This document shows positions 14,381-22,535 of a DNA stretch of 34,262 bases, piece by piece. The notes under the pieces are model-generated. The model saw only the letters and a list, made by a program, of their open reading frames with translations. It was not told where the DNA came from and did no database searches. Source of the DNA: Candidatus Kerfeldbacteria bacterium CG_4_10_14_0_8_um_filter_42_10. GTDB lineage: Bacteria; Patescibacteriota; Patescibacteriia; UM-FILTER-42-10. Position numbers and translations under genes: made by a program. Positions within the stretch are counted from its first letter, which is position 1. Each line of letters starts with the position of its first letter. Location of the stretch: NCBI GenBank assembly GCA_002784945.1, contig PFMD01000051.1, positions 1-34,262 on the forward strand, read 5' to 3'.

Positions 14381-14887
14381 TTAATCGGTTTGTCTTAGCT
14401 TTTTAATCTCTTCTGCCGTCCTTATGTTAGTTAAAGCATTAATGGTAGCCCGTACATTATTTATTTTGTTCTTAGATCCCTGCATTTTACTGACTACGTT
14501 TTTAATACCGGCTAATTCCAACACCGCTCTCACCGGGCCGCCCGCAATAACTCCCCTTCCGGCAGGAGCCGGCTTAAGGAATACTTCGGCGCCACAGAAT
14601 TTTTCTATTATCGTGTGAGAAATGGTGTCGTTAATCATCTTAATTTTGATCAAGTTCCTTTTTGCCGCAGTAACCGCTTTGTTAACGGCAATGGAAACAT
14701 CGGCGCCTTTTTTTATTCCTAGTCCGATTCGTCCCTTTTTGTCACCAATCACTACACAGGCGCGAAAACGCATTCTTTTTCCGCCTGCTTGCACTCTGGT
14801 TACTCGGGAAATTTCTATTATTTTTTGCTCAAATTCATCTTTAGAAAGTTCCCTCATCGCCGATTTTTTTGTCTTTCGATCAATCAT
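14381..14887 (-). CDS. rpsE: 30S ribosomal protein S5 (uS5)
   Basis: 168 residues. Double-stranded RNA-binding-like N-domain (VTRVQAGGKRMRFRACVVIGDKKGRIG) and the C-domain with FLKPAPAGRGVIAGGPVRAVLELAGIKNV, the hallmark of S5 at the mRNA-entry side of the 30S. Start at the first ATG (MIDRKTKKSAMREL); the internal Met11 is a possible alternative. It follows rplR by 18 bp. Confidence 0.98.
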   Translation of the reverse strand: MIDRKTKKSAMRELSKDEFEQKIIEISRVTRVQAGGKRMRFRACVVIGDKKGRIGLGIKKGADVSIAVNKAVTAAKRNLIKIKMINDTISHTIIEKFCGAEVFLKPAPAGRGVIAGGPVRAVLELAGIKNVVSKMQGSKNKINNVRATINALTNIRTAEEIKKLRQTD

Positions 14888-14905
14888 ATTTAGTTATCTA
14901 ACGAT

Positions 14906-15271
14906 TTAAAATTTAAGTCCGCCCTCTCTGGCTCCTTCCGCTAGCGCTTTTATTCTACCATGATAGGCGAATCCCCCTCGATCAAAAACAACTACTCCAA
15001 TTTTTTTTGTCGATGCCTTCTGAGCGATTAATTTTCCTACCGCCTTGGCCATTGTTTCTTTCTTTTCCTTTTGATCTTTCTTTGCTAATTCACCATCGTT
15101 GGCACTCACTAACACTTTGGCTTTTTGGTCATCGATTATTTGAGCGTAGATATGTTTAAGACTGCGAAAAACACAAAGTCTTGGACGTTCCGCTGTACCT
15201 AGGATTTTTGCCCGGATTCTTTTTTTTCTTCTTTCTCTTTGAGATTGTTTCTTTTTTTGGGTATTAGACAT
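14906..15271 (-). CDS. rplR: 50S ribosomal protein L18 (uL18)
   Basis: 121 residues, 5S rRNA-binding protein. Basic N-terminus ([17 protein letters not shown]), then [21 protein letters not shown] and the C-terminal [28 protein letters not shown], all standard. Poly-Lys coding makes A/T homopolymer runs near the 5' end that are sensitive to sequencing error, but the frame is intact. Confidence 0.98.
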   Translation of the reverse strand: MSNTQKKKQSQRERRKKRIRAKILGTAERPRLCVFRSLKHIYAQIIDDQKAKVLVSANDGELAKKDQKEKKETMAKAVGKLIAQKASTKKIGVVVFDRGGFAYHGRIKALAEGAREGGLKF

Positions 15272-15298
15272 AATTCTATATTTAAAGCTTTTTTTATC

Positions 15299-15853
15299 TT
15301 AGGCTTTTCCTTCAGCTCCTTTCGCTACTTTACCCGCCTTCCGGCGGATTATTTCGTCAATATATTTAATGCCCTTACCTTTATAGGGCTCTGGTTTTTT
15401 TATATTTCTTATCCGAGCGGCCGTGTTCCCTACTAACTGTTTATCTGATCCTGTAATAATAATGACATTCTTTTCTACTTTTGCTTCGGTTCCTTCTGGC
15501 AATTCAAATTCAACGGGATGAGAAAATCCAACATTCAAAATTAACTTCTTGTCCTTTGCTTCTGCTTTGAATCCGATTCCGTTAATTTCCAGTTTTTTTT
15601 CGAAACCATTAGTCACTCCTTCGATCATATTGGCAACCAATACCCGAGTCAGGCCCCACAAGGCTCTGTTGGATTTAACTTGGGCTTCCGGCACGGATAC
15701 CTGAAGATACTCTTCTTTTCGAGCTAGCGTCACCAAAGGAGGAAGTTCTTGGAATAATTCCCCTTTGGGACCCTTAACCATTACTGTGCGTCCGTTGATT
15801 TCTACAGTGACTTTTTCAGGAATTTTGATTGGATTTTTTCCTACTCGGGACAT
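15299..15853 (-). CDS. rplF: 50S ribosomal protein L6 (uL6)
   Basis: 184 residues with the two repeated L6 domains: N-domain opening MSRVGKNPIKIPEKVTVEI with VKGPKGEL, C-domain ending PEPYKGKGIKYIDEIIRRKAGKVAK, the 23S-binding signature. Normal length. It lies 23 bp after rpsH. Confidence 0.98.
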   Translation of the reverse strand: MSRVGKNPIKIPEKVTVEINGRTVMVKGPKGELFQELPPLVTLARKEEYLQVSVPEAQVKSNRALWGLTRVLVANMIEGVTNGFEKKLEINGIGFKAEAKDKKLILNVGFSHPVEFELPEGTEAKVEKNVIIITGSDKQLVGNTAARIRNIKKPEPYKGKGIKYIDEIIRRKAGKVAKGAEGKA

Positions 15854-15876
15854 ATGTAAATTATCTTTTAATTATC

Positions 15877-16272
15877 TTAGTTTACTTCGCAAATTACTTC
15901 TCCGCCTACTTTGTTTTTTCGTGCCTCTTTATTGGTCATTAGACCATTGGGAGTAGAAATAATGGCGATCCCTAAACCATTTAAAACATAGGGTAATTTT
16001 TGGTGATGAACATAAACTCTTCTTCCTGGTTTGCTAACCCTTACTATGTTCTGGATTACCGACTTACTGTCGGGAGCGTACTTTAGGGTTATTTTAATTT
16101 TAGCAAAGGCATTTTCTGTTTTCTCGGCCTTTTTGATATAACCTTCTTTTGCCAATATTTTAGCAATTTCAAATTTTATTTTAGAAAAAGGAAAAACTAC
16201 TTCGTCTTTTTTCAGCTGAACAGCATTACGAATTCTAGTTAGCATATCGGCAATGGGATCAGTCATAGTCAT
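15877..16272 (-). CDS. rpsH: 30S ribosomal protein S8 (uS8)
   Basis: 131 residues. MTMTDPIADMLTRIRNAV at the start and the C-terminal STPNGLMTNKEARKNKVGGEVICEV signature that contacts 16S helix 21. In E. coli S8 represses spc translation; no equivalent leader could be identified here. It is separated from rpsZ by 120 bp holding an inverted repeat, unusually long for this operon. Confidence 0.98.
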   Translation of the reverse strand: MTMTDPIADMLTRIRNAVQLKKDEVVFPFSKIKFEIAKILAKEGYIKKAEKTENAFAKIKITLKYAPDSKSVIQNIVRVSKPGRRVYVHHQKLPYVLNGLGIAIISTPNGLMTNKEARKNKVGGEVICEVN

Positions 16273-16313
16273 AGGGTATTTATATAAGTGTTACTGTTTA
16301 GTTTTATTATTTT

Positions 16314-16380
16314 GCTTTGAGCTGTGAGCTTAGGGCTCCGGGCCAGTCATCTCTTTAGCACTTAGCTCAAGGCTCAAAGC
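16314..16380. repeat. imperfect inverted repeat between rpsZ and rpsH
   Basis: The 24-nt arm at 16314-16337 (GCTTTGAGCTGTGAGC...) pairs imperfectly with 16357-16380 (...AGCTCAAGGCTCAAAGC) around a 19-nt loop. There is no T-run. It resembles, but is not the same as, the AGCT family at 6451 and 17842. Confidence 0.55.
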
Positions 16381-16392
16381 GCCGGGCTTTCT

Positions 16393-16587
16393 CTACCAGC
16401 TTGACTTTGTTATTCCCGGTATTTCTCCTTTATTCGCCAATTCTCGAAAGCAGATTCGGCATAAGTCAAATTTTCTCATGTATCCGTGGACTCTTCCGCA
16501 ACGCCAACACCTTCTTACTATGCGAGAAGAAAATTTTGGTTTTAGGCGTGATCTTTTTGCTCTTGCGATCTGAGATTTTTTAGCCAT
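16393..16587 (-). CDS. rpsZ: 30S ribosomal protein S14, zinc type (uS14)
   Basis: 64-residue short S14 of the C+ type. Zinc ligands Cys27, 30, 43 and 46 ([20 protein letters not shown]), followed by [15 protein letters not shown], the normal ending. It lies 3 bp after rplE. Its zinc form agrees with zinc-type L24 and L28 in the same window. Confidence 0.97.
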   Translation of the reverse strand: MAKKSQIARAKRSRLKPKFSSRIVRRCWRCGRVHGYMRKFDLCRICFRELANKGEIPGITKSSW

Positions 16588-16590
16588 AGC

Positions 16591-17133
16591 TTATTCCTCT
16601 TGTAAGGGAAAACCCAATAATTTAAATAGTAATATTCCTTCTTTTTTTGTTTTGGCTGAAGTAGTAATGTTCACCTCTAAACCGTGGATCACTTCTACTT
16701 CATCGGTTCTGATTTCAGGAAAAACAGTATGTTCCTTAAAACCAATGTTTAAATTGCCCTGATTACTAATCATTTTTAAAGGAAGTCCCCTAAAATCTCT
16801 GGTTCTGGGCCAACTTATTTTAACCAGTTTTTCTATCAAATCATACATTCGATTACCGCGCAGAGTAACCATTACTCCCACAGTCATTCCTTTTCTGACT
16901 TTAAAATTTGAAATGGATTTTTTTGCTTTGGTAAACACCGGCTTCTGCCCAGTGATTCTAGTCAAGGTATTTACCACCACGTCTAAAAATTTTGGATCGT
17001 GAACCACCTTGCCTATTCCAACGTTAACCGTCACCTTTTCTATGCGAGGAACAGCTAAATTATTTTTGTATCCCAATTGCTCCTTTAATTGGGGAATTAC
17101 TTCGCGGATGTATTTTTCTTTTAAATTATTCAT
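16591..17133 (-). CDS. rplE: 50S ribosomal protein L5 (uL5)
   Basis: 180 residues. 5S rRNA-binding protein at the central protuberance. VPRIEKVTVNVGIG, TGQKPVFTKAKKSISNFKVRKGMTVGVMVTLRG and the LPLKMISNQGNLNIGFKEHTVFPEI region are all present. It lies 10 bp after rplX. Start at MNNLKEKYIREVIPQL. Confidence 0.98.
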   Translation of the reverse strand: MNNLKEKYIREVIPQLKEQLGYKNNLAVPRIEKVTVNVGIGKVVHDPKFLDVVVNTLTRITGQKPVFTKAKKSISNFKVRKGMTVGVMVTLRGNRMYDLIEKLVKISWPRTRDFRGLPLKMISNQGNLNIGFKEHTVFPEIRTDEVEVIHGLEVNITTSAKTKKEGILLFKLLGFPLQEE

Positions 17134-17143
17134 ATAACTTCTT

Positions 17144-17449
17144 CTAAATTACTTCTTTACACTTTCGGCACATACGGCTCTTTTTATTTTCAATATTCTT
17201 GTGCCCGATTCTAGTGGGTTTACCGCATCTAGGACAAACCAGCAATGCGTTTGATGCATCCATCGGCGCGCTGAATTGGACCCGCTCCCCTTTTTGCCCT
17301 TCTTTCTTAGGACGAGCGTGTTTAACCCTAAGATTCAAGCCTTCTATCACTATTAGGTTTTTTTCGGGGAAAATTTGAATAATCTTTCCCTTTTTGCCTC
17401 GATCTTTGCCGAGAACTATTTTTACTTGGTCGCCTTTTCTTAATTCCAT
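17144..17449 (-). CDS. rplX: 50S ribosomal protein L24 (uL24), zinc-ribbon type
   Basis: 101 residues, assembly initiator of the large subunit. KOW motif [26 protein letters not shown] at 6-31. The C-terminus carries two CxxC pairs, Cys72/75 and Cys94/97 ([13 protein letters not shown]...CRKC), a zinc ribbon lost in many L24 proteins. It lies 18 bp after rplN. Confidence 0.97.
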   Translation of the reverse strand: MELRKGDQVKIVLGKDRGKKGKIIQIFPEKNLIVIEGLNLRVKHARPKKEGQKGERVQFSAPMDASNALLVCPRCGKPTRIGHKNIENKKSRMCRKCKEVI

Positions 17450-17467
17450 CTTAGAAATTTTATTATT

Positions 17468-17839
17468 TTATAATACTTCAGGGGCCAAAGAGACTATTTT
17501 GTCGAACCCTCTGTTTTTCAGTTCTCGAGCAACCGGACCGAAAATTCTTGTTCCCTTTGGTTCTTTATTTTCTTTATCAACTATCACTGCCGCGTTTTCA
17601 TCGAAACGAATGTATGACCCGTCTGAGCGTCTTAGTTCTTTTCTTTGACGCACAATCACAGCGTGTAAAACATCCCCCTTCTTAACCATACTATAAGGAT
17701 TCGCTTCTTTTACTGCTACGGTAATAATATCTCCAATTCCAGCATAGCGGATTTTATTGCCCCCTAACACTTTAATACACTGCAGAGTTTTTGCTCCGGT
17801 GTTATCTGCTACTTTTAATCTTGTGCCTGCTTGAATCAT
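17468..17839 (-). CDS. rplN: 50S ribosomal protein L14 (uL14)
   Basis: 123 residues, normal length. [27 protein letters not shown] and the C-terminal [28 protein letters not shown] are signature stretches. It is separated from rpsQ by 104 bp that hold copy 2 of the AGCT-rich repeat, whereas these two genes are nearly always adjacent. Confidence 0.98.
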   Translation of the reverse strand: MIQAGTRLKVADNTGAKTLQCIKVLGGNKIRYAGIGDIITVAVKEANPYSMVKKGDVLHAVIVRQRKELRRSDGSYIRFDENAAVIVDKENKEPKGTRIFGPVARELKNRGFDKIVSLAPEVL

Positions 17840-17841
17840 TT

Positions 17842-17938
17842 TATAGCTTGTTAGCTGGTAGCTTGTTAGCTGGTAGCTTGTTAGCTTTTTAGAAACTCTA
17901 ATAAGCTACTTCCTACAAGCTAATAAGCTAATGAGCTA
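17842..17938. repeat. AGCT-rich palindromic repeat, copy 2
   Basis: Three tandem TAGCTTGTTAGCTGG-like units, then the core (17889-17922) shared at 32 of 34 positions with the dnaB-leader copy, then complementary AAGCTAATAAGCTAATGAGC units. Same plus-strand orientation as copy 1 although the flanking genes run the other way. It fills the gap between rpsQ and rplN inside the ribosomal operon. Confidence 0.75.
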
Positions 17939-17943
17939 TTTAC

Positions 17944-18225
17944 TTAATAAATTACCTTCCATCTTTTTTCTTTGGAAATTGGCCGGCATTCCACAAATTC
18001 TACCTTATCTCCCTTATGATATTTGTTTTGGGAATCATGAACTTTGAATTTCTTAGTTACTGAATATTGCTTTCGATATTTCGGATGAGACTTCACGCGA
18101 CCTATCCTTACTACGATTGTTTTGTCCATAGCATCACTAACCACTATTCCAGAAAATTTTCTTTTCTTGACTTTGGCAGTTCTATTTGAAACAGTTTCCG
18201 GAGGATTGTTTTTTTCTTTATCCAT
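17944..18225 (-). CDS. rpsQ: 30S ribosomal protein S17 (uS17)
   Basis: 93 residues. OB-fold core from ~20: KRKFSGIVVSDAMDKTIVVRIGRVKSHPKYRKQY, then HKGDKVEFVECRPISKEKRWKVI. A short polar N-terminal tail of about 20 residues (MDKEKNNPPETVSNRTAK) precedes it. It lies 3 bp after rpmC. Confidence 0.97.
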   Translation of the reverse strand: MDKEKNNPPETVSNRTAKVKKRKFSGIVVSDAMDKTIVVRIGRVKSHPKYRKQYSVTKKFKVHDSQNKYHKGDKVEFVECRPISKEKRWKVIY

Positions 18226-18228
18226 AAT

Positions 18229-18438
18229 TTATTTTTTATTAACTGGTTTTTTATTCGACCGTTCCTTTTCGACTGTCAATATTTTTGCGACAGTCTTTCT
18301 GTCAACTCGAATTTCACGGACATTCTTCAGCTGTTCGCTGGCCACTTTAAACCGCACTTCTCTAAGGTGTTCCCGCGTGCTTTTTAACAGTTTCTGAAGT
18401 TCTGCGTCTGATTTTTCTCTCAATTCCTTAATTTTCAT
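18229..18438 (-). CDS. rpmC: 50S ribosomal protein L29 (uL29)
   Basis: 69 residues, two long helices at the exit tunnel. MKIKELREKSDAELQKLLKSTREHLREVRFKVASEQLKN, then the VREIRVDRKTVAKILTV second helix. Normal size. Gaps of 2-3 bp to rplP and rpsQ. Confidence 0.96.
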   Translation of the reverse strand: MKIKELREKSDAELQKLLKSTREHLREVRFKVASEQLKNVREIRVDRKTVAKILTVEKERSNKKPVNKK

Positions 18439-18440
18439 AG

Positions 18441-18854
18441 TTATGATTCATTTTTAATTAGAATCTTTGTTCTTACGGGAAGTTTATGCGAAGCCAATCG
18501 GAACGCTTCACGCGCCACTCCTTCTGAGATTCCATCCATTTCGAACATAACGGTGCCGGCCTTTACTTTGTCAACATAACGATCTACCGAGCCTTTTCCT
18601 CCTCCCATTCTTATTTCTCCTCCTTTGGCGGTTATGGGAAATCGAGGGAATATTCTGATCCAAATTTTTCCACCCCGTTTCACAAATCGAGTCATGGCAC
18701 GACGCGCTGCTTCAATTTGCCGATCCGATACCCAGGAACCGGTAACTGCCTTCAATCCATAGCTGCCAAAAGCGAGCTCCGTTTTTTGAGTGGCGTTTCC
18801 TCTGACATCGGGCCGATGTGGCTTTCGGTGTTTTAACTTTTTAGGCTGTAACAT
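18441..18854 (-). CDS. rplP: 50S ribosomal protein L16 (uL16)
   Basis: 137 residues. MLQPKKLKHRKPHRPDVRGNATQK, the GSYGLKAVTGSWVSDRQIEAARRAMTRFVKRGGKIWIRIFP run and GGGKGSVDRYVDKVKAGTVMFEMDGI are diagnostic of L16 near the peptidyl-transferase and A-site tRNA. It lies 9 bp after rpsC. Confidence 0.98.
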   Translation of the reverse strand: MLQPKKLKHRKPHRPDVRGNATQKTELAFGSYGLKAVTGSWVSDRQIEAARRAMTRFVKRGGKIWIRIFPRFPITAKGGEIRMGGGKGSVDRYVDKVKAGTVMFEMDGISEGVAREAFRLASHKLPVRTKILIKNES

Positions 18855-18863
18855 GGGGCTTAA

Positions 18864-19529
18864 TTAAATTATTTTAGTTTGTTTTTTTTGCTTCTGAAAT
18901 ATCTGTCCGCGATAAACCCATACTTTAATTCCAACCGCTCCATAGGTAGTTCGAGCGGTCCCCCGGGAGTAATCAATATCGGCTCTTAAGGTGTGTAGGG
19001 GCACTTTTCCTTGAGAAAGAGTTTCGGTTCTCGCTATTTCTACTCCGTTGAGCCGGCCGGCCATAATTATTTTAACTCCTTGCGCTCCGGCCTGAATTAC
19101 TTGTTCAATTCCTCTTTTCATTACTCTGCGGAATGGGATTCTTTTTTCGATTTGAGCAATTAATCCCTGCAGTATCAATTCGGCATTTAAATCGGGTCTG
19201 TCTACTTCTTGGATATTAATGTTAAGATCCACTTTTTTACTACCTAAGTATTTTTGCTTCAGCTGCTTCTTCAATTCTTCAATGCCTCCTCCGCCTCTTC
19301 CTATAATCACTCCCGGCCGAGAAGTATAAATGATCACGGTCAGCTTGCCGGCGGAACGTTCAATTTCAATCTTAGCCACTCCTCCTTCTTTTAGCTTCTT
19401 TCTCAAAAAATCTCTAATTTGAACATCCTCCCGCAGAAGTACGCTGTAATATTTTTGAGCGAACCATTTAGAATTCGCTTGGTAAATTATCCCTATTCTA
19501 AATATTTTTGGATTTACTTTTCTTCCCAT
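18864..19529 (-). CDS. rpsC: 30S ribosomal protein S3 (uS3)
   Basis: 221 residues. MGRKVNPKIFRIGIIYQANSKWFA start, type-2 KH domain with SRPGVIIGRGGGGIEELKKQL (~72-92), and the C-terminal domain with QGKVPLHTLRADIDYSRGTARTTYGAVGIKVWVYRG at the mRNA entrance. It follows rplV by 1 bp. Confidence 0.98.
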   Translation of the reverse strand: MGRKVNPKIFRIGIIYQANSKWFAQKYYSVLLREDVQIRDFLRKKLKEGGVAKIEIERSAGKLTVIIYTSRPGVIIGRGGGGIEELKKQLKQKYLGSKKVDLNINIQEVDRPDLNAELILQGLIAQIEKRIPFRRVMKRGIEQVIQAGAQGVKIIMAGRLNGVEIARTETLSQGKVPLHTLRADIDYSRGTARTTYGAVGIKVWVYRGQIFQKQKKQTKII

Positions 19530-19530
19530 T

Positions 19531-20061
19531 TTACTTTTCTCCTGTTCTATGAATAAATTTATCTTTTATTTTTCCTATGCCCATAATTGATTTCTTTTTC
19601 TTTTCTTCAGTAGGTAATTCTTTTTTCTTTGGGTCGGATGTTTCTTTTTGAATTTCATCTGCTTTAACTATCTTAAGACCTTCTTTTTCGCTTTTCTTTT
19701 TATCAGCTGTTACTTTGCGCTTTGATTCCTTTTTCTCCGCTAAAACAAGCTCGATCAAGGAAGAACGTTTTCTTATTTCGGCTGCTCTTCCAAAAGCACG
19801 CGGCCGGTAACGTTTTAAAACAGGACCTTCGTCAGCCGTGATTTTTTTTATAAAAAGATTATTTTTATCCAGTTTAAAATTGTTTTCAGCATTGGCTAAC
19901 GCTGAATTTAATAGTTTTAATATCGGCTGGGCCGCCGCTTTAGAAATAAACTGCAACTGCTCTTGGGCTTTTTCTATGTCTAGTCCGCGAATAACATCAA
20001 TTACCAAACGTACTTTTCTTGGCGACATTCTTATTCTGTTTAATTTTGCTTTAACTTCCAT
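19531..20061 (-). CDS. rplV: 50S ribosomal protein L22 (uL22) with charged C-terminal extension
   Basis: The core (1-~110) is standard: RMSPRKVRLVIDVIRGLDIEKAQEQL, the tunnel hairpin and ADEGPVLKRYRPRAFGRAAEIRKRS. After it comes a Lys/Glu-rich tail of about 65 residues (to 176 in total) ending in GIGKIKDKFIHR. Bacterial L22 is usually about 110-120 residues. The tail is in frame with no break and its role is unknown. Confidence 0.96.
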   Translation of the reverse strand: MEVKAKLNRIRMSPRKVRLVIDVIRGLDIEKAQEQLQFISKAAAQPILKLLNSALANAENNFKLDKNNLFIKKITADEGPVLKRYRPRAFGRAAEIRKRSSLIELVLAEKKESKRKVTADKKKSEKEGLKIVKADEIQKETSDPKKKELPTEEKKKKSIMGIGKIKDKFIHRTGEK

Positions 20062-20079
20062 AAATTTTCCTGAGGTAAA

Positions 20080-20442
20080 TTATTTGCTTTCTTCTTTAGA
20101 TCCGGTTTTTTGCTCTATTTCTTTTTTCGCTTCCACTAGATCCTTTTTTTGAGCAGCCGCTTGTGCCGCTTCTTCCTCTTTTTGCATTCTTCCGCCGTGT
20201 CTGATAAATTTTCTGGTTGGTGAAAATTCGCCCAGTTTGTGCCCAACCATATTCTCGACAATATAAACAGGTATATGCTCTCTGCCGTTATGAACACCGA
20301 TGGTAAATCCAACCATCTCGGGAGTAATGGTACAGGCCCGGGACCAGGTTTTTATTATCGTTTTATCTCCCCGTTTTACTTTAGAAATTTTCTTGATTAA
20401 CTTCTGATCCACATAGGGTCCTTTTTTGAGCGATCGCGACAT
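20080..20442 (-). CDS. rpsS: 30S ribosomal protein S19 (uS19) with C-terminal extension
   Basis: The core (1-~86) has [46 protein letters not shown] and [21 protein letters not shown] tail of about 34 residues rich in Glu, Lys, Ala and Gln follows (120 in total; S19 is typically ~90). It lies 61 bp after rplB, a gap made of AT-rich repeat sequence. Confidence 0.97.
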   Translation of the reverse strand: MSRSLKKGPYVDQKLIKKISKVKRGDKTIIKTWSRACTITPEMVGFTIGVHNGREHIPVYIVENMVGHKLGEFSPTRKFIRHGGRMQKEEEAAQAAAQKKDLVEAKKEIEQKTGSKEESK

Positions 20443-20445
20443 AGG

Positions 20446-20506
20446 AATTACTAATTATGAATGATTAATTATTAATGATGAATAACGAATTACCTATTAC
20501 TAATTA
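20446..20506. repeat. AT-rich repeated segment between rplB and rpsS
   Basis: ATTACTAATTA occurs at 20447-20457 and 20496-20506, with ATTAATTATTAAT-like self-complementary sequence between. The right copy reaches the rplB stop codon. No terminator or promoter is evident. Confidence 0.4.
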
Positions 20507-21340
20507 CTTGCTTTTTCTTCTTTTGAGAATAAATCGATCGGATTTTTTCCCTTGTTTTCTTGTTTTTACCCCCAGGGCGGGCTTACCCCACGGAGTCTTC
20601 GGCCTTTTCATTCCGATCGGCGACTTTCCTTCTCCCCCACCATGCGGGTGATCAACCGGATTTTTGACTTTTCCTCTTACCGTTGGGCGGATGCCTTTAT
20701 GTCTTATGCGTCCTGCTTTACCCCAGCGAATATGACGATAATCAGGATTGGAAACTTGTCCGATTGATGCCATACAGTTTTCTGGAACTAACCTGATCTC
20801 TCCTGAAGGAAGCTTAATCTGAACCAATCCGTTTTCAATTGTCTGGACAATGGCGCTGTTTCCGGCTGACCGAATTATCTCACCGCCTCTACCCGGTACT
20901 AATTCCAAATTGTGGATCAGAATACCCGGCGGGACATTCTTGAGAATTAATCGATTACCATTTTTGATTTCAATTTTGTTTCGAGAAGAAACAACCTTAT
21001 CGCCTACCGCTAATCCTACGGGAGCTAAAATATATCTTTTTTCCCCATCTTCAAACCGAACCAAGGCAATTCGGGCATTCCGATTAGGATCATACTCTAT
21101 TGTTAAAACTTCGGCCACTTGATCAAAACGATCTTGTTTAAAATCTATCTTTCTAAGATAGCGCTTGGCGCCACCGCCCTGATGATAAACGGTGATTTTT
21201 CCTCTTACGTTCCGGCCGCCTTTTTTCTTCTTAATTAAAATCAGCTTCTTTTCTGGCCTCTTTTTAGTAAGATCAGAAAAAACTCCGACAGATGATATTC
21301 TTCGACCAGCAGTATTTGGTTTGTATTTTCTAATAGCCAT
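20504..21340 (-). CDS. rplB: 50S ribosomal protein L2 (uL2)
   Basis: 278 residues, full length. RGKITVYHQGGGAKRYLRKIDF, the SH3-like core and the C-terminal NPVDHPHGGGEGKSPIGMKRPKTPWGKPALGVKTR with the conserved histidine loop near the peptidyl-transferase centre. An AAGGAG sequence lies about 12 nt before the ATG, one of the few clear Shine-Dalgarno sites here. Confidence 0.98.
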   Translation of the reverse strand: MAIRKYKPNTAGRRISSVGVFSDLTKKRPEKKLILIKKKKGGRNVRGKITVYHQGGGAKRYLRKIDFKQDRFDQVAEVLTIEYDPNRNARIALVRFEDGEKRYILAPVGLAVGDKVVSSRNKIEIKNGNRLILKNVPPGILIHNLELVPGRGGEIIRSAGNSAIVQTIENGLVQIKLPSGEIRLVPENCMASIGQVSNPDYRHIRWGKAGRIRHKGIRPTVRGKVKNPVDHPHGGGEGKSPIGMKRPKTPWGKPALGVKTRKQGKKSDRFILKRRKSK

Positions 21341-21347
21341 ACTGTTT

Positions 21348-21872
21348 TTAAACTCCTTCGTAAATTTCTATTTTTTCTCCTGCTTTCAAGGTAACTATTG
21401 CCTTTTTCCAGCTTCCGGTTCGACCAGAACTACGGCCGTATTTAATGGGCTTTCCGCCCTGGTTAACAATATTCACTTTTATTGCCTCAACTCCATAGAG
21501 ATCGTGAATCGCTTTTTTTATCGTTCTTTTGCTAGCATTTGATGATACTTTAAAAACATACTTGCCATAAACTCCTAGACTGGTTGATTTTTCAGTAACC
21601 AGCGGTTTAATTAAAATTCGATAAGCTTCTCCGGTGTCTTCCCTTTTTTCTTTTTTAGTTTTCTCCTTGGTTTTTTCTTTAATATCTTTCGGTTCTTTGT
21701 CCTGTTTTTCCGTTTTTGGTTTTTCCTCTTTTCCTGACGGTACCAAGGAAGGATCAAACAACCTCGGTTCAGCTTTTTTCTTTTTGCTTTCCGGTTTTTT
21801 CGGAGCCTTTTTTTCAACTTTCGGCTCTTTCTCTTTATCTTCCGTCTTTTTGAATCGATTAAATATCCCCAT
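21348..21872 (-). CDS. rplW: 50S ribosomal protein L23 (uL23) with long charged N-terminal extension
   Basis: The L23 core occupies only residues ~82-174: YRILIKPLVTEKS, VSSNASKRTIKKAIHDLYGVEAIKVNIVNQGGKPIKYGR and KKAIVTLKAGEKIEIYEG. It is preceded by about 80 residues of Lys/Glu/Pro low-complexity sequence beginning MGIFNRFKK. L23 is normally about 95-100 residues. The ATG at 21872 is 15 bp from rplD and no other start gives better spacing, so the extension appears real. L23 sits at the tunnel exit, where SRP and trigger factor dock. Confidence 0.95.
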   Translation of the reverse strand: MGIFNRFKKTEDKEKEPKVEKKAPKKPESKKKKAEPRLFDPSLVPSGKEEKPKTEKQDKEPKDIKEKTKEKTKKEKREDTGEAYRILIKPLVTEKSTSLGVYGKYVFKVSSNASKRTIKKAIHDLYGVEAIKVNIVNQGGKPIKYGRSSGRTGSWKKAIVTLKAGEKIEIYEGV

Positions 21873-21887
21873 TGCTCGTTTAAAAAA

Positions 21888-22535
21888 TTATTTGCTAGAT
21901 TTTGATTTTAGATAAACTTCTTCTATTCTTCTTAAGCTTTCTTTGATAATCAGTAAATATTTTGATTCTAAAACATCCTTGATATTTAAACTGTCTGCTT
22001 GAATGGTTTTAATGCCTGGAATATTTCGGGCTGATTTTACAATTTTACTGTCGTTCTTAGGAAGAATAACGGTTGTTTTCTTGTTTTTGACCGGCAGCTT
22101 CGCTAATAGTCCGGCCAGCGCTTTAGTTTTAATCTCTTTCATGATTAACTCATTCAAAACAATAACCTTTGATTCTTTAGCCCGATCAGATAAAACCATA
22201 AAAAGAGCTTTGCGTTTGGCTTTTTTGTTAATCCTTTTGTGAAAGTTTCTATCTTTAGTAGGCCCAAAAGTTATTCCGCCGCCCACCCAGATTGGAGAAC
22301 GAATTGATCCATGACGCGCTCGTCCCGTCCCTTTTTGACGCCAAGGCTTTATTCCGCCGCCCCGAACTTCGCTACGGTCTTTAGTATGGGCCAGAACTTT
22401 TCGGGCATTAGCCATTTGCGCCACTACGGCCTGTTGAACTAATTCTGGTTTTACTTTGATTCCAAAAATTTTTGGATTCAAATCAATCTCTTCTACTATT
22501 TTTCCTTCGGAATTGTAAACTGGAGTTTTTTTCAT
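21888..22535 (-). CDS. rplD: 50S ribosomal protein L4 (uL4)
   Basis: 215 residues. The tunnel loop with DRSEVRGGGIKPWRQKGTGRARHGSIRSPIWVGGGITFGP (~55-95) is diagnostic. C-terminal Rossmann-like part normal. Its ATG overlaps the rplC stop by 4 bp (ATGA). In E. coli L4 represses its operon through a leader; hairpins upstream of rplC here could be an analogous target (inference). Confidence 0.98.
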   Translation of the reverse strand: MKKTPVYNSEGKIVEEIDLNPKIFGIKVKPELVQQAVVAQMANARKVLAHTKDRSEVRGGGIKPWRQKGTGRARHGSIRSPIWVGGGITFGPTKDRNFHKRINKKAKRKALFMVLSDRAKESKVIVLNELIMKEIKTKALAGLLAKLPVKNKKTTVILPKNDSKIVKSARNIPGIKTIQADSLNIKDVLESKYLLIIKESLRRIEEVYLKSKSSK

